DNA of 64,000 nucleotides from Akkermansiaceae bacterium UBA3385 (GTDB lineage Bacteria > Verrucomicrobiota > Verrucomicrobiia > Verrucomicrobiales > Akkermansiaceae), in assembly GCA_002358905.1 (NCBI GenBank), contig DEPT01000010.1:1-64000 (forward strand). The letters run 5' to 3'. The first letter of the stretch is position 1. Each line of letters opens with the position of its first letter. Of the stretch, positions 7,869 through 17,107 are shown one piece after another. The notes beneath the pieces are model-generated. The model made no database searches and was not told the origin of the DNA. It saw only the letters and a list, made by a program, of their open reading frames with translations. The position numbers were made by a program, and so were the translations under genes.

Positions 7869-8714
7869 GTGAAAACTCCTTCGTCCATAGGTATTTTAGC
7901 CCCGACACGCACGGCACCTTGTCTGCTGGCGCTGCAGCAGCTGATGGAAGCTTGTGCTGCGGCCGGGCTGAATGCTTATGAGCTAGGACGAGCAACCCTG
8001 GCTGACCCTGTATTGGGTAAGCCTGAATTGATTCTCTGCCTCGGAGGGGATGGAACGATGCTTTCCGTGGCTCTTGCTGCAAGCAGTACGGGTACCATCA
8101 TTGGCGGTATTAACATGGGGCACCTCGGGTTTCTGAGTGCCTGCAGCCGGGATGAAATCGAACTGCTTGTGCGGGCCTTGTCTGATGGAAGTTACGAGGT
8201 TGATGAAAGAGCCATGCTCGAAGTCCGGAAGTTTGATGCTGCCGGGCAGGAGGCAGAGCGCCGGTTTTATGCGCTGAATGAGCTTTCTCTTACCCGTGCT
8301 CAGACTGGTAAGATGATTGACGTAGATGTGGAGCTGGACGGCAGACTTCTCAACCGCTATCATGCGGATGGTATTCTGGTGGCGACCCCCACCGGCTCAA
8401 CGGCTTATTCCATGTCTGCAGGAGGCCCTCTGATGTGGCCCACTGCCGGAGTGACTTGCCTCACTCCGATTTGCCCACATAGTCTGACAAGCCGCCCGAT
8501 TGTGTTGCCGGATTCTGTCGAAATCACCCTGCGTCCGAGAGAACGCCGCGGACGCGCCGGTGAGTCGCTCATCTTCTCCTTGGACGGCCGCAATACCTAT
8601 CCGATTGTCATCAATGAGACATTGCGAGTGCGTAAAGCTCCGAATCCCTTGCGCCTGTTGAATTTGGCCGACAGTGATTATGCTGCACGTCTGCGTGCAA
8701 AATTACGCTGGTAA
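7869..8714 (+). CDS. nadK: NAD kinase
   Basis: NAD kinase makes NADP from NAD and ATP. The 281-residue product starts at GTG (7869), eight bases after argB. It carries the diagnostic GGDGTM loop (LCLGGDGTMLSVAL), the NMGHLGFLS segment and the DGILVATPTGSTAYSMSAGG block that binds the NAD substrate. The later stretch TPICPHSLTSRPIVLP is also family-typical. It is the last gene of the corA-argB-nadK operon. The next gene has its own promoter. Confidence 0.95.
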   Translation: MKTPSSIGILAPTRTAPCLLALQQLMEACAAAGLNAYELGRATLADPVLGKPELILCLGGDGTMLSVALAASSTGTIIGGINMGHLGFLSACSRDEIELLVRALSDGSYEVDERAMLEVRKFDAAGQEAERRFYALNELSLTRAQTGKMIDVDVELDGRLLNRYHADGILVATPTGSTAYSMSAGGPLMWPTAGVTCLTPICPHSLTSRPIVLPDSVEITLRPRERRGRAGESLIFSLDGRNTYPIVINETLRVRKAPNPLRLLNLADSDYAARLRAKLRW

Positions 8715-8728
8715 AGCGTGATATTTGA

Positions 8729-8757
8729 TTGCTATGTGAGAGGCAATATGCTAGACT
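8729..8757 (+). promoter_or_regulatory. Promoter of the giant S6-like surface protein
   Basis: TTGCTA at 8729-8734, a 17-base spacer and TAGACT at 8752-8757. The ATG at 8783 lies 25 bases on, giving a leader of roughly 19 bases, longer than most in this window. Confidence 0.55.
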
Positions 8758-8782
8758 GTCGGGCAACATCGACAGCTTTACC

Positions 8783-11700
8783 ATGAAACTGCATCTCCCC
8801 CTTTCTCTTCGCCGCTCATTGCTTAGTTTCCTTGCCGCGATTGTGTCGGCTCCTGCCTGGGGCGCTACGCTCAGTTCTGAGGTTGATTTGCAGGTGTATG
8901 CAGATTTCGGGCAGAATCGCGGTCGATACAGCACCAGCAATGTAAATGCTCTGCTTCAGGAATTGAATAAGAATGGCGTAACCATTTCCTACAACAACGG
9001 AGCGGCAGACTATACGCTGGAGCATGGCATGATTTCATTTGAAAGCCGACAGGAGAGCAATGGTGCAGCCGCCGCAGTCTGCTACAACTACATTGCCACG
9101 GTTTCACACAACGGCGTACAGGCTCCGTATTTTTCTTATCTGGAACTGGGTGAGTCTCAATCAATCAAGTATCAGGGTATCGAATATCGTTATCCGAACT
9201 ATTTTGATAACGGAAGACCTGGTGCATTCATTCATTCTGCGCCGACGCAGGGGTTCCAGGCTGACTTCAAGCTGACCCGACTGAGTAAGATTGTGACCGA
9301 TGTCACGACATCCAATCTCTATTCCAATGACAAGCTTACATATGAAAATGTGTACGGCGAACTTCTCTATCACTCCGGTGGTGGTTATAGTGATGTTTAT
9401 AACCCTGAGACCGGCATTGATACCGGAATTGAGCGTGGTATTACCAGTGGCATTATACAGATAGACGGTCTGGGTAAAGCAGAAAACGGTAATTTCTGGA
9501 TGGGACATACCGCAGATGGATGGGATGTAACGGTTGACCCTCTGCCTTTTGGTGTGAACAGCGGTGATTCCGGCAGCCCCAGCTGGATATGGGATGATGA
9601 AGCTCAGGAATACCGATACGTTGCAGCCGTGGCTATCGAGGACTGGAGCAATCTGGCCAACGGTACATCCAAAGGTAATCTGAAATTTGCCTCGGAGGTG
9701 GTTGAGTCGTACAACCGTACCATAGATTCCGATTCCGGGCAGATTTTCCTCAGCCAGACATCCCAGACAGAAGAGACCATCAGCCAGGACTCGATATCAA
9801 CTACTCTCTGGAAAGGAGAAGTAACGGATGCGCTGGGGAATGTGCTGACTTCATACACGGGTGTTCAGAGCGGTCTGAGCACTTGGAATGATATGTCGGC
9901 CATTCGTGATTATGATAACTGGTACGCCCGGACTCAGAATTACCTCAATGCTTCTCAGAATAATTCTACCGCAGGAAAACTGGATTATGCCGACTTGTTC
10001 ATGACGGATAATCTTGTATTCCAGGCCAAAGACCGCTCGGACTATGAGATTGTCTTACAGGGCAATCTTGACTTAGGTATTGGCTATACTGAATTCAGAA
10101 AAGGCAATCAGGATTCTGCACAGTATACCGTGACCGGGACAGGATATCTGGATTCTGCCGGCTATATCATTGGCGATGGTGTTGATGTGTATCTTGAGCT
10201 GACCAGCACCGATAAGACCCGAGAGGTTCGCAAAATCGGGGATGGTAATCTGCACGTGACAGGCACCGGGAACAACGATATCCTGCTGAATCTGGGTGGC
10301 AAGGGGAAGACCTACCTGAATCAGAAGAACGGTTATGCTGCCTACAATGTTCTGGCGAACAACGGCTCTACCGTGGTGCTGGAGGGCGGCATTTCCCAGA
10401 TCAAACGTGATTTCACTTTTGGCAACGGCGGCGGCACCCTGGATTTCCATGGTCACAGCTGGACCGAGGGGGCAGAGGGTAACTTCAGCATGAAGGCTCT
10501 TACTCAGGATGCCATCATAGCCAACTACAAGTCCGGCACCGCTTCTGATGTAACCTTCACATCTGGCGGCACATTCCTCGGCTCGTTCCGCGATACCGAG
10601 GACGCTGCGCTGAAAGTTCATTATGCCGGGGATAATACCTGGACCCTGCATAGCATCCATACCAATCTTCAGAATGCCGGCAGTGGGTTATCTGTGGACT
10701 CCGGTTCGGTAGTTCTGACCGGTACAAGAACGGAACACGCCGCCAGCAACCTGGCTGGCACCAATAAGCCATGGAACCATGATAATGACTGGCATTATGC
10801 CGATGCCCGCATGAATGTCGAGGTTCAGGATGGCGCAGGTTTTGAACTGGGGAGCCATGCGCGTCTTACCGGCACGGTGACCGTGAACGAAGGCGGCACC
10901 TACACCATGCGTGAAGGGGTGCAGAACCGCTATGAATACATTGAAGGCGGCTATAAGCTGGAGGATACCTACGCCATTGCTGATTTCTATGGTCACAAGG
11001 GAGATACCGTGTTGAACGGTACCATGCAGATTGATTTCTCTGATGGAACCACTTCCAATTTGACCTACGCCGGCAATATCTCCGGTACCGGTAATATGAC
11101 TGTCGATACAGCAGACGGCACATTTACCTTGACCGGCAATAATACGTTCACTGGCACCAAGGAATTGCTGCACGGGCATCTTATTGCCGATGACGTGACC
11201 GCTCTGGGCAGTGGCGCCGGGTGGCAGCTGGCCGAGGGAACGACCATGACGGTACATGCCGGGATGACCGCTGAGAACCTCCTTTCTGTGGTTGATAGTT
11301 CCAGATCTTCCGGGCTGCTTGTGCTCGGCAACAGTATCGAGTCTGCGGTCGATTTGTCGGAATCAAACCTTATACTCGGTGCGATGTCCGGTAAGACTGT
11401 TCAATATGGAGCAGAAACTGAAACTGTCCGCAATCCCAGGCTTGGCGGTGGCGGCGGCACACTCGAGGTGCTTGCTAAGGTTGAGGCAGATAATCTGGTG
11501 CTGGGCCGCGATGGCGAGACCGGTGTGGTGCGCCTGGTCAACAGCAGCAACTCCCTGACGGGCACTATTTCCATGAATGGCCAGGTTGCACTGGATGCCA
11601 CAAGCGAGGCTATTGGCAATGCCAAAGTGAATCTGGATTACGGCAAGGGGCTTATGCTTCGTGAATCAGTGCAGAGCATCAGCGCAAAGCTTGTTCCCGA

Positions 11701-14700
11701 ATCCTCAGGTGCTCTACTGCTGGATTATTATACCGGCAGCGAAATTGATATGAGTGAAAACGCCCGCTTATCTCTTTCCGCTGCAGGTAAAACCGATTAT
11801 GCCGGGATCATCAAGGTGGGCTCTACATCGGCTTATCAACTGGGCGGTTTTGTGGGTAGTCTCGGATTAAGTAATAATGCAGCAATTACTGGTTCTAATG
11901 CATTGATTGTGGATGCGAAAGGTACGAAAGGCGGTGAAGTGGTGCTGGCCGCGCAGTCCCAGTTCACCGGTGCTGTAACAGTAAAGGATGGCAGCAGCGG
12001 TGGTGCGGGCTCCGCAACATTCACCTTCTCCGAGGATAACGCGCTAACCGGAGCCTCTTCCGTGACTGTGAATCAGGGCGGCGTGCTTGATGTTGGCAGC
12101 ACCACGCAGAGTTTGAAGAACCTGCAGGTGAATGCCGGTGGCTTATTGAGCAGCGGTGAAGGTGGTAAGCTTATCTTTAACTTGCAGGAGGAAAAGGTCC
12201 AATATGGCAGCATGCGACTTGATACAGCCGAAAAGATTGGTAGTGGTGCTTTTACCCTTGAATCTGCAGATAATGAGTGGAATCTTTTAATCCTCAAAGA
12301 GGGAACCTTGTATACCCGTGTCGATAATGCACTGTCTGGTATAGGTGTTACCCGGGTGGAGAAAGGCGCTACGCTTAACCTGAATACCTGGAATCATGAT
12401 GGTTACAGATCCCGCACGATGCATGGCAATATTCAGCTGGCAGATGATGCGACGATGACAACCGGAAATGCTGGTGACCATAATGTGACCCTGACAGGTT
12501 CCTTTACCGTTGATGCTGGAGGGGCGGCAAACGTAACGGGCACAAAATGGCACTTAACCGGGATGAACAACAACGTGGATGGTGGAACAATCAATTTCTC
12601 GGCCAGTGAGTTGCATTTTGATTCGTCCTATACCCAGGCCATTGGCGGTACAATCAACATTGCATCCAATGCCAAATTCTTTAGTTCGCAGGGCAGCACT
12701 GACATGCGCAAGCTGTTTAATCACATCAATATTGCAGATGGTAAGACTTTGACCCTGGATGAACAGCATTGGAACACCATCTGGAGAATAGATTCCCTGA
12801 CTGGCAATGGTAATCTGGTCTGGAACTCTGATACCAACCATTCGTCCACAGCCCGTGTTGTTATCGGTGGGAATGGTGAATATAACGGCAACATCTCATT
12901 TAATCGTAATTATCAGAACACAGGTCGCACACATCAGGCTTATCTCGAAATCGCTGGTGATAAGGCCGTTTCTGGAGCTGTCATCAATCTGGATGGGTAC
13001 TCAGCCTCATCCGTTGCCTCTCTGGCAATCAGTGCATCCAATGCACATGTGAAAGGTCTGAACGGCGACACTTATAGTCACCTGCTGGCTGGTGGAGCTC
13101 CCTGGAATGCGAACACTTCTTCCGCACATGGTTCTTCTGCACGTAAGTCGCTGATTATAACAGGAAATGATAATTATACATTTTCCGGTACCGTTGCAGG
13201 CAATAACCTGAATGGTCTGAATCTGGAATATGCCGGCTGTGGCACGCAGACCTTCAATGGAAGCTCTGTGGTATTCCAGAATGTGGCTGTTACCGGTGGG
13301 GGGACTCTTGACCTTTCCGACGCTGCATCGCTGCAGATTTTCGGTGGCTTGACACTGGGAGCAGACAGCACACTGAATATGGGCAATCATACCTATGAAT
13401 TGTCAGCAGGTAATGTGCTGAATGTACAGGCTGCCGGTGGTACGCTGAATGCCGCCAAGCTGACTCTCAGTGGTGGCTCATTCCAGTTTGATGCTGATAC
13501 ATTATCAGCAGATAGCGCACTTCTTACCCTGGGTGGTTCATTGACCAATTCCGGCGGTGCAACCATTTCGTTCCTGAATGTCAACGGTGATTTTGTGGAC
13601 AAGAGCTACACTCTGGCAACCGGTGACTGGTCTGGCGTGCTTTCGAGTTTGAGCGGTGCCAACCTTGGCGCCATGAAAGCCATGTTCTCCTGCAATGACG
13701 CAGGCAATCTGATGGTGACATTCTCTGCCAATGCTTTCATCTGGAATGGCACACAGGAGAATAACGGCTGGAGCGCATCTGCCTTTGCTACAGCAGGTAC
13801 CCCCAACTCCAATTCCAACCTGCTGTTCCGCGATGGTGCTAACCCTGATGTTGTCGTATCGGGTTCCGTCATTGGTGCTGATATGTATTTTGAGAATGAT
13901 GAGGATACCTATCATCTCACAGGCGATTCTATCAACGTGGGTTCCGTCTCGCAGAGTGGAGAAGGCACTACAATTATCGATGCGCTGCTTACAACATCTC
14001 GCATCGACGTAACGAACGGTCGTCTTGAGTTGAATGATATAAATCTGAATGGTGGCCGCCACAGCGTGCAGAACGGAACGCTGGCGATGAAGTTATCAGA
14101 AGCCGAAACCATTGATTTGCTGCATCTCGGCAATGATTCCGTACTTGAGCTTTCCGGTAACTATCGCCTGAAAACTTCTTATGGTTCGAATAAGGTGCTG
14201 ACCGGAACTAATTCCATCAGCCTTGCCAGCTCCAAAACGATATTGCAGGATAGTTCCTCTCAGTATTCTATCAATGGTGGCAGTCTGGCAATTGAAGGAA
14301 GCGGTACCGCTTATTTCAGAACGATTGAACTTGCCGGTGATTCGAAGATGACCGTTAACGGTGCCAATGTAGCGACCAAAGCGGGATTGTCTTTTGCTAA
14401 TGGCAGCTCTTCGGTTTCCCTGAACAATGGTGCTGTGTTGTTACTGTATGGCAGCAATGCAAATGAAGATGCCATCATCAAAGCGCCGACCGAAGGTACT
14501 GGCGTTATCGAGGTTCGTAACTCCAGCTGCTTGTATGCCGGCGGCAGTGATGCATCAGCGAACCTCCAGATTGTTCTTGGAGACGGCACTACATTGGGCA
14601 CTTCGCTGGATGTCATTTCCAACTATGCTTGTGATATATATCTGGAAAATGGAGATATCAATCTTTCATCTCAACGATATTATATCTCGACTAACTCAAA

Positions 14701-15712
14701 AGGAGACGACAGTATAAGATCATCTACCGGTATTCTCCAGCTTTCCGGTAATATCATCTCTTCGGATACTGCAGCTAATGTGAATATCGGAGGCAACGGC
14801 ATTTACGGCGAAGGTGATGCCGGTGTACTTTTATCCGGCACCGCAGATGTATCCGGTGATGTATCAGTCAATGCAGCTTCTGCGTTGCGCATAGCCGGCG
14901 GAATGGAAAAAGACGGCTTTGTCTATACTCAGAAAGAGGGTGTGAATATCACGAGCAAGGATGGAAGTCGTGCGGCTACAATCAGCGGCGGCAGCACCCT
15001 GGCCTGGGAACCTGTTATTAAGGAAGACGGGACAGATGAGTCGCAGACAAATATCGCGGCAGGTGAAACAGGTTCAGAGCAGAGACTGGAGAATACCGCT
15101 GTTGTGAGTGGTGTAAAACATACAACAATCAGCAATGCCCTTGTGGAATTGTATAATGCGACGACACTGAAATTACAGAACGTCGCACTGGCAGCAGACA
15201 CTACCCTGGCCTTGCACGCCTCGGCAACAGCTGCCACTGTGGATGTCTCTAATGTCGGGCTGCACCTGATGGAGGGTACAAATGCAGCCACCGGTGCTTC
15301 TACGACTACGGACAGTGCTCTGACTCTGAATCTCACGGGGAGCGATAAATCATACACCTTCGGCCCCGGTCTCAGACTGCTGGATATATCCACGGATATG
15401 CTGCAGGGTAATCTTACCATTACCGGCGAGAGTCTGATGGTGCATTTTGATGGATACGATTTCAGTCAGTACGATGCCGTGCAACTGAGCTTTGCGACCG
15501 GTGTGACAGTGGATACTCAGATGTTGATTACCGGCCAGGCTCAGGTTGAGCAGGGAGATACACCTCAATTACTGACCGGAACCTATGTCACCGGCGAAAA
15601 TGTCGGCTCCATCATATTCATCATGAATTATCATATCCCCGAGCCTTCCACCAGTGCTCTTGGCTTGTTGGCTCTGGCCGGATTGGCGACAAGACGCAGA
15701 CGCAGGGCTTAA
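8783..15712 (+). CDS. S6-like serine protease with beta-strand repeat passenger and PEP-CTERM sorting signal
   Basis: A 2309-residue exported protein, by far the largest in the window. I start it at MKLHLPLSLRRSLLSFLAAI (ATG 8783), a clean signal peptide; the frame is open 18 codons further up. Residues 30-320 resemble the protease domain of S6 (IgA protease/SPATE) autotransporters: a catalytic triad reads as His109 in ATVSHNG, Asp161 in QADFKLTRL and Ser263 in GDSGSPSW. Residues of about 400-2250 are Gly/Asn/Thr/Ser-rich strands of the autotransporter-associated repeat type (GTGNMTV, FTLTGNNTFTG and many variants), likely a long beta-helix. The C-terminus is not a beta-barrel: it is IPEPSTSALGLLALAGLA followed by RRRRR, a PEP-CTERM signal for exosortase processing. 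It probably displays a protease or adhesin at the cell surface. Substrate unknown. Confidence 0.88.
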   Translation: MKLHLPLSLRRSLLSFLAAIVSAPAWGATLSSEVDLQVYADFGQNRGRYSTSNVNALLQELNKNGVTISYNNGAADYTLEHGMISFESRQESNGAAAAVCYNYIATVSHNGVQAPYFSYLELGESQSIKYQGIEYRYPNYFDNGRPGAFIHSAPTQGFQADFKLTRLSKIVTDVTTSNLYSNDKLTYENVYGELLYHSGGGYSDVYNPETGIDTGIERGITSGIIQIDGLGKAENGNFWMGHTADGWDVTVDPLPFGVNSGDSGSPSWIWDDEAQEYRYVAAVAIEDWSNLANGTSKGNLKFASEVVESYNRTIDSDSGQIFLSQTSQTEETISQDSISTTLWKGEVTDALGNVLTSYTGVQSGLSTWNDMSAIRDYDNWYARTQNYLNASQNNSTAGKLDYADLFMTDNLVFQAKDRSDYEIVLQGNLDLGIGYTEFRKGNQDSAQYTVTGTGYLDSAGYIIGDGVDVYLELTSTDKTREVRKIGDGNLHVTGTGNNDILLNLGGKGKTYLNQKNGYAAYNVLANNGSTVVLEGGISQIKRDFTFGNGGGTLDFHGHSWTEGAEGNFSMKALTQDAIIANYKSGTASDVTFTSGGTFLGSFRDTEDAALKVHYAGDNTWTLHSIHTNLQNAGSGLSVDSGSVVLTGTRTEHAASNLAGTNKPWNHDNDWHYADARMNVEVQDGAGFELGSHARLTGTVTVNEGGTYTMREGVQNRYEYIEGGYKLEDTYAIADFYGHKGDTVLNGTMQIDFSDGTTSNLTYAGNISGTGNMTVDTADGTFTLTGNNTFTGTKELLHGHLIADDVTALGSGAGWQLAEGTTMTVHAGMTAENLLSVVDSSRSSGLLVLGNSIESAVDLSESNLILGAMSGKTVQYGAETETVRNPRLGGGGGTLEVLAKVEADNLVLGRDGETGVVRLVNSSNSLTGTISMNGQVALDATSEAIGNAKVNLDYGKGLMLRESVQSISAKLVPESSGALLLDYYTGSEIDMSENARLSLSAAGKTDYAGIIKVGSTSAYQLGGFVGSLGLSNNAAITGSNALIVDAKGTKGGEVVLAAQSQFTGAVTVKDGSSGGAGSATFTFSEDNALTGASSVTVNQGGVLDVGSTTQSLKNLQVNAGGLLSSGEGGKLIFNLQEEKVQYGSMRLDTAEKIGSGAFTLESADNEWNLLILKEGTLYTRVDNALSGIGVTRVEKGATLNLNTWNHDGYRSRTMHGNIQLADDATMTTGNAGDHNVTLTGSFTVDAGGAANVTGTKWHLTGMNNNVDGGTINFSASELHFDSSYTQAIGGTINIASNAKFFSSQGSTDMRKLFNHINIADGKTLTLDEQHWNTIWRIDSLTGNGNLVWNSDTNHSSTARVVIGGNGEYNGNISFNRNYQNTGRTHQAYLEIAGDKAVSGAVINLDGYSASSVASLAISASNAHVKGLNGDTYSHLLAGGAPWNANTSSAHGSSARKSLIITGNDNYTFSGTVAGNNLNGLNLEYAGCGTQTFNGSSVVFQNVAVTGGGTLDLSDAASLQIFGGLTLGADSTLNMGNHTYELSAGNVLNVQAAGGTLNAAKLTLSGGSFQFDADTLSADSALLTLGGSLTNSGGATISFLNVNGDFVDKSYTLATGDWSGVLSSLSGANLGAMKAMFSCNDAGNLMVTFSANAFIWNGTQENNGWSASAFATAGTPNSNSNLLFRDGANPDVVVSGSVIGADMYFENDEDTYHLTGDSINVGSVSQSGEGTTIIDALLTTSRIDVTNGRLELNDINLNGGRHSVQNGTLAMKLSEAETIDLLHLGNDSVLELSGNYRLKTSYGSNKVLTGTNSISLASSKTILQDSSSQYSINGGSLAIEGSGTAYFRTIELAGDSKMTVNGANVATKAGLSFANGSSSVSLNNGAVLLLYGSNANEDAIIKAPTEGTGVIEVRNSSCLYAGGSDASANLQIVLGDGTTLGTSLDVISNYACDIYLENGDINLSSQRYYISTNSKGDDSIRSSTGILQLSGNIISSDTAANVNIGGNGIYGEGDAGVLLSGTADVSGDVSVNAASALRIAGGMEKDGFVYTQKEGVNITSKDGSRAATISGGSTLAWEPVIKEDGTDESQTNIAAGETGSEQRLENTAVVSGVKHTTISNALVELYNATTLKLQNVALAADTTLALHASATAATVDVSNVGLHLMEGTNAATGASTTTDSALTLNLTGSDKSYTFGPGLRLLDISTDMLQGNLTITGESLMVHFDGYDFSQYDAVQLSFATGVTVDTQMLITGQAQVEQGDTPQLLTGTYVTGENVGSIIFIMNYHIPEPSTSALGLLALAGLATRRRRRA

Positions 15713-15720
15713 CAAAATTA

Positions 15721-15748
15721 ACGCTGCCGGGCAACTGGCAGCGTTTTT
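15721..15748 (+). terminator. Terminator between convergent genes
   Basis: Arms ACGCTGCC (15721-15728) and GGCAGCGT (15737-15744) with an 8-base loop, followed by a short T run that overlaps the stop codon of the convergent DUF805 gene. It can serve the giant gene and, less clearly, the minus-strand operon. Confidence 0.75.
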
Positions 15749-16112
15749 ACTTTCTGCGGCTTGGCAGCAACAGAAGAAGCAACTGGAGACACCAGCCGAA
15801 AGGTGGCAGAAAGAGGGCTGGCAGGATGCAGATAATGAGTTTTGGCCAGATAGAGAAACCGATATCATTCATACGGCGCCAGATAGCACCCAGAAAGAAT
15901 GACATGAGCAGAAGATGTACCGAGGAGGTGAACAACACCCCGCCTGCTAATTCAATGGGTTTGATATCTGCCCCGAAAACAAGGTAGTTGATAAGGCCTC
16001 CGATAAAGGGCCATACTTTAGGAGTGAGATAGACCCAGAGCCAGTATACAAGGAAATCGCGGCGGCTGAGGTTGCCGCGGAAGTTGTAGAGTCTGGCAAG
16101 AGGATTGGTCAT
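15747..16112 (-). CDS. DUF805-family small membrane protein
   Basis: A 121-residue protein with three or four hydrophobic spans. Family features of DUF805 are visible: the opening YNFRGNLSRRDFLVYWLW and the late RRMNDIGFSIWPKL. The role of DUF805 proteins is not established; they are small inner-membrane proteins. Its ATG immediately follows the queA stop with no gap, so translation is probably coupled. It ends the gltX-queA operon. Confidence 0.8.
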   Translation of the reverse strand: MTNPLARLYNFRGNLSRRDFLVYWLWVYLTPKVWPFIGGLINYLVFGADIKPIELAGGVLFTSSVHLLLMSFFLGAIWRRMNDIGFSIWPKLIICILPALFLPPFGWCLQLLLLLLPSRRK

Positions 16113-17090
16113 TTACACAATGAGCATGCAGTCGCCATAGGAGAAGAAACGGTAACGTTTCTCAACCGCCTGACGGTAAGCTTCCATAATCAACTCCTTA
16201 CCGGCAAAGGCGCACACCAGCATGATGAGCGTACTCTGCGGCAGGTGGAAGTTGGTGAGCAGGGCGCCCACAGTTTTGAAGTCATAGCCGGGGTAGATGA
16301 AGATATCTGTATCTCCGGAAGTGGCGGGCAGGGGGGTGCCGTGGCGCGTGGCCAGAGTCTCCAGCACGCGTACACTGGTGGTGCCCACGGCTACCACGCG
16401 CCTGGCTGCGGCTATGGCATCTGCCGTATCCTGCGGCATCACGAAACTTTCGCGGTGCATGTGGTGGTCTGCTACATTTTCCACCTTTACGGGGCGGAAG
16501 GTGCCTACTCCCACATGCAGAGTCACGAAGCTGTGCGGCAGGGATTCGAGAATTTCCGGTGTGAAGTGCAGACCTGCCGTGGGGGCGGCAATAGCGCCTT
16601 CGTGCTCGGCATATACCGTCTGGTAGCGCTCTTTATCGGCAGGTTCGCTCTCGCGGTTCATGTAGTGCGGCAGCGCCAGACGTCCGTAAACCTCCGGGTC
16701 CACGAATTTATCCCAGCGGATATAGCGGTAGCCTTCATCATCGATGCTTTCCACGGTGCCGGTGGCATCGCCCACCTGCACCGTGCGACCTACCTTCATC
16801 TTCTTGCCGGGGCGCACCAGGCATTTCCACACAAGTTCCTGCGCCAGCCCGGCGCGCACCAGTTCGATTCCGCCATCGTTACTGAAATAGCGGGCAGGTA
16901 CCACTTTGGTGTTGTTGAGTACAAAGTGGTCACCAGGCTGCACATATTCCTTGATGTCGTGGAAATGGCGATGCTCGATGAGCCCGGTATCGCGGTGAAC
17001 CACCAGCATGCGGCTGGCGGCGCGATCCGCCAGCGGACGGTCGGCAATCAGCTCTTCCGGCAGGTGGTAATCGAAATCGATGGTGCGCAT
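16113..17090 (-). CDS. queA: S-adenosylmethionine:tRNA ribosyltransferase-isomerase
   Basis: QueA transfers and isomerises the ribosyl part of SAM onto 7-aminomethyl-7-deazaguanine in tRNA, making epoxyqueuosine at the wobble position. The product is 325 residues. Recognisable blocks are the opening FDYHLPEELIADRPL, HFHDIKEYVQPGDHFVLNNTKV (as two pieces), AAPTAGLHF, LHVGVGTFRPVKVENV, HRESFVMP and the ending NFHLPQSTLIMLVCAFAG. The gene follows gltX by 17 bases and precedes the DUF805 gene with no gap. Pairing with gltX places two tRNA-related genes in one unit. Confidence 0.96.
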   Translation of the reverse strand: MRTIDFDYHLPEELIADRPLADRAASRMLVVHRDTGLIEHRHFHDIKEYVQPGDHFVLNNTKVVPARYFSNDGGIELVRAGLAQELVWKCLVRPGKKMKVGRTVQVGDATGTVESIDDEGYRYIRWDKFVDPEVYGRLALPHYMNRESEPADKERYQTVYAEHEGAIAAPTAGLHFTPEILESLPHSFVTLHVGVGTFRPVKVENVADHHMHRESFVMPQDTADAIAAARRVVAVGTTSVRVLETLATRHGTPLPATSGDTDIFIYPGYDFKTVGALLTNFHLPQSTLIMLVCAFAGKELIMEAYRQAVEKRYRFFSYGDCMLIV

Positions 17091-17107
17091 GGGCGGACTG
17101 AATGGAA

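Noticed and set aside
15600..15712. Autotransporter beta-barrel at the end of the giant S6-like protein
   Set aside because: The last strands are short and the end is a PEP-CTERM motif with a basic tail, not a barrel ending in Phe.
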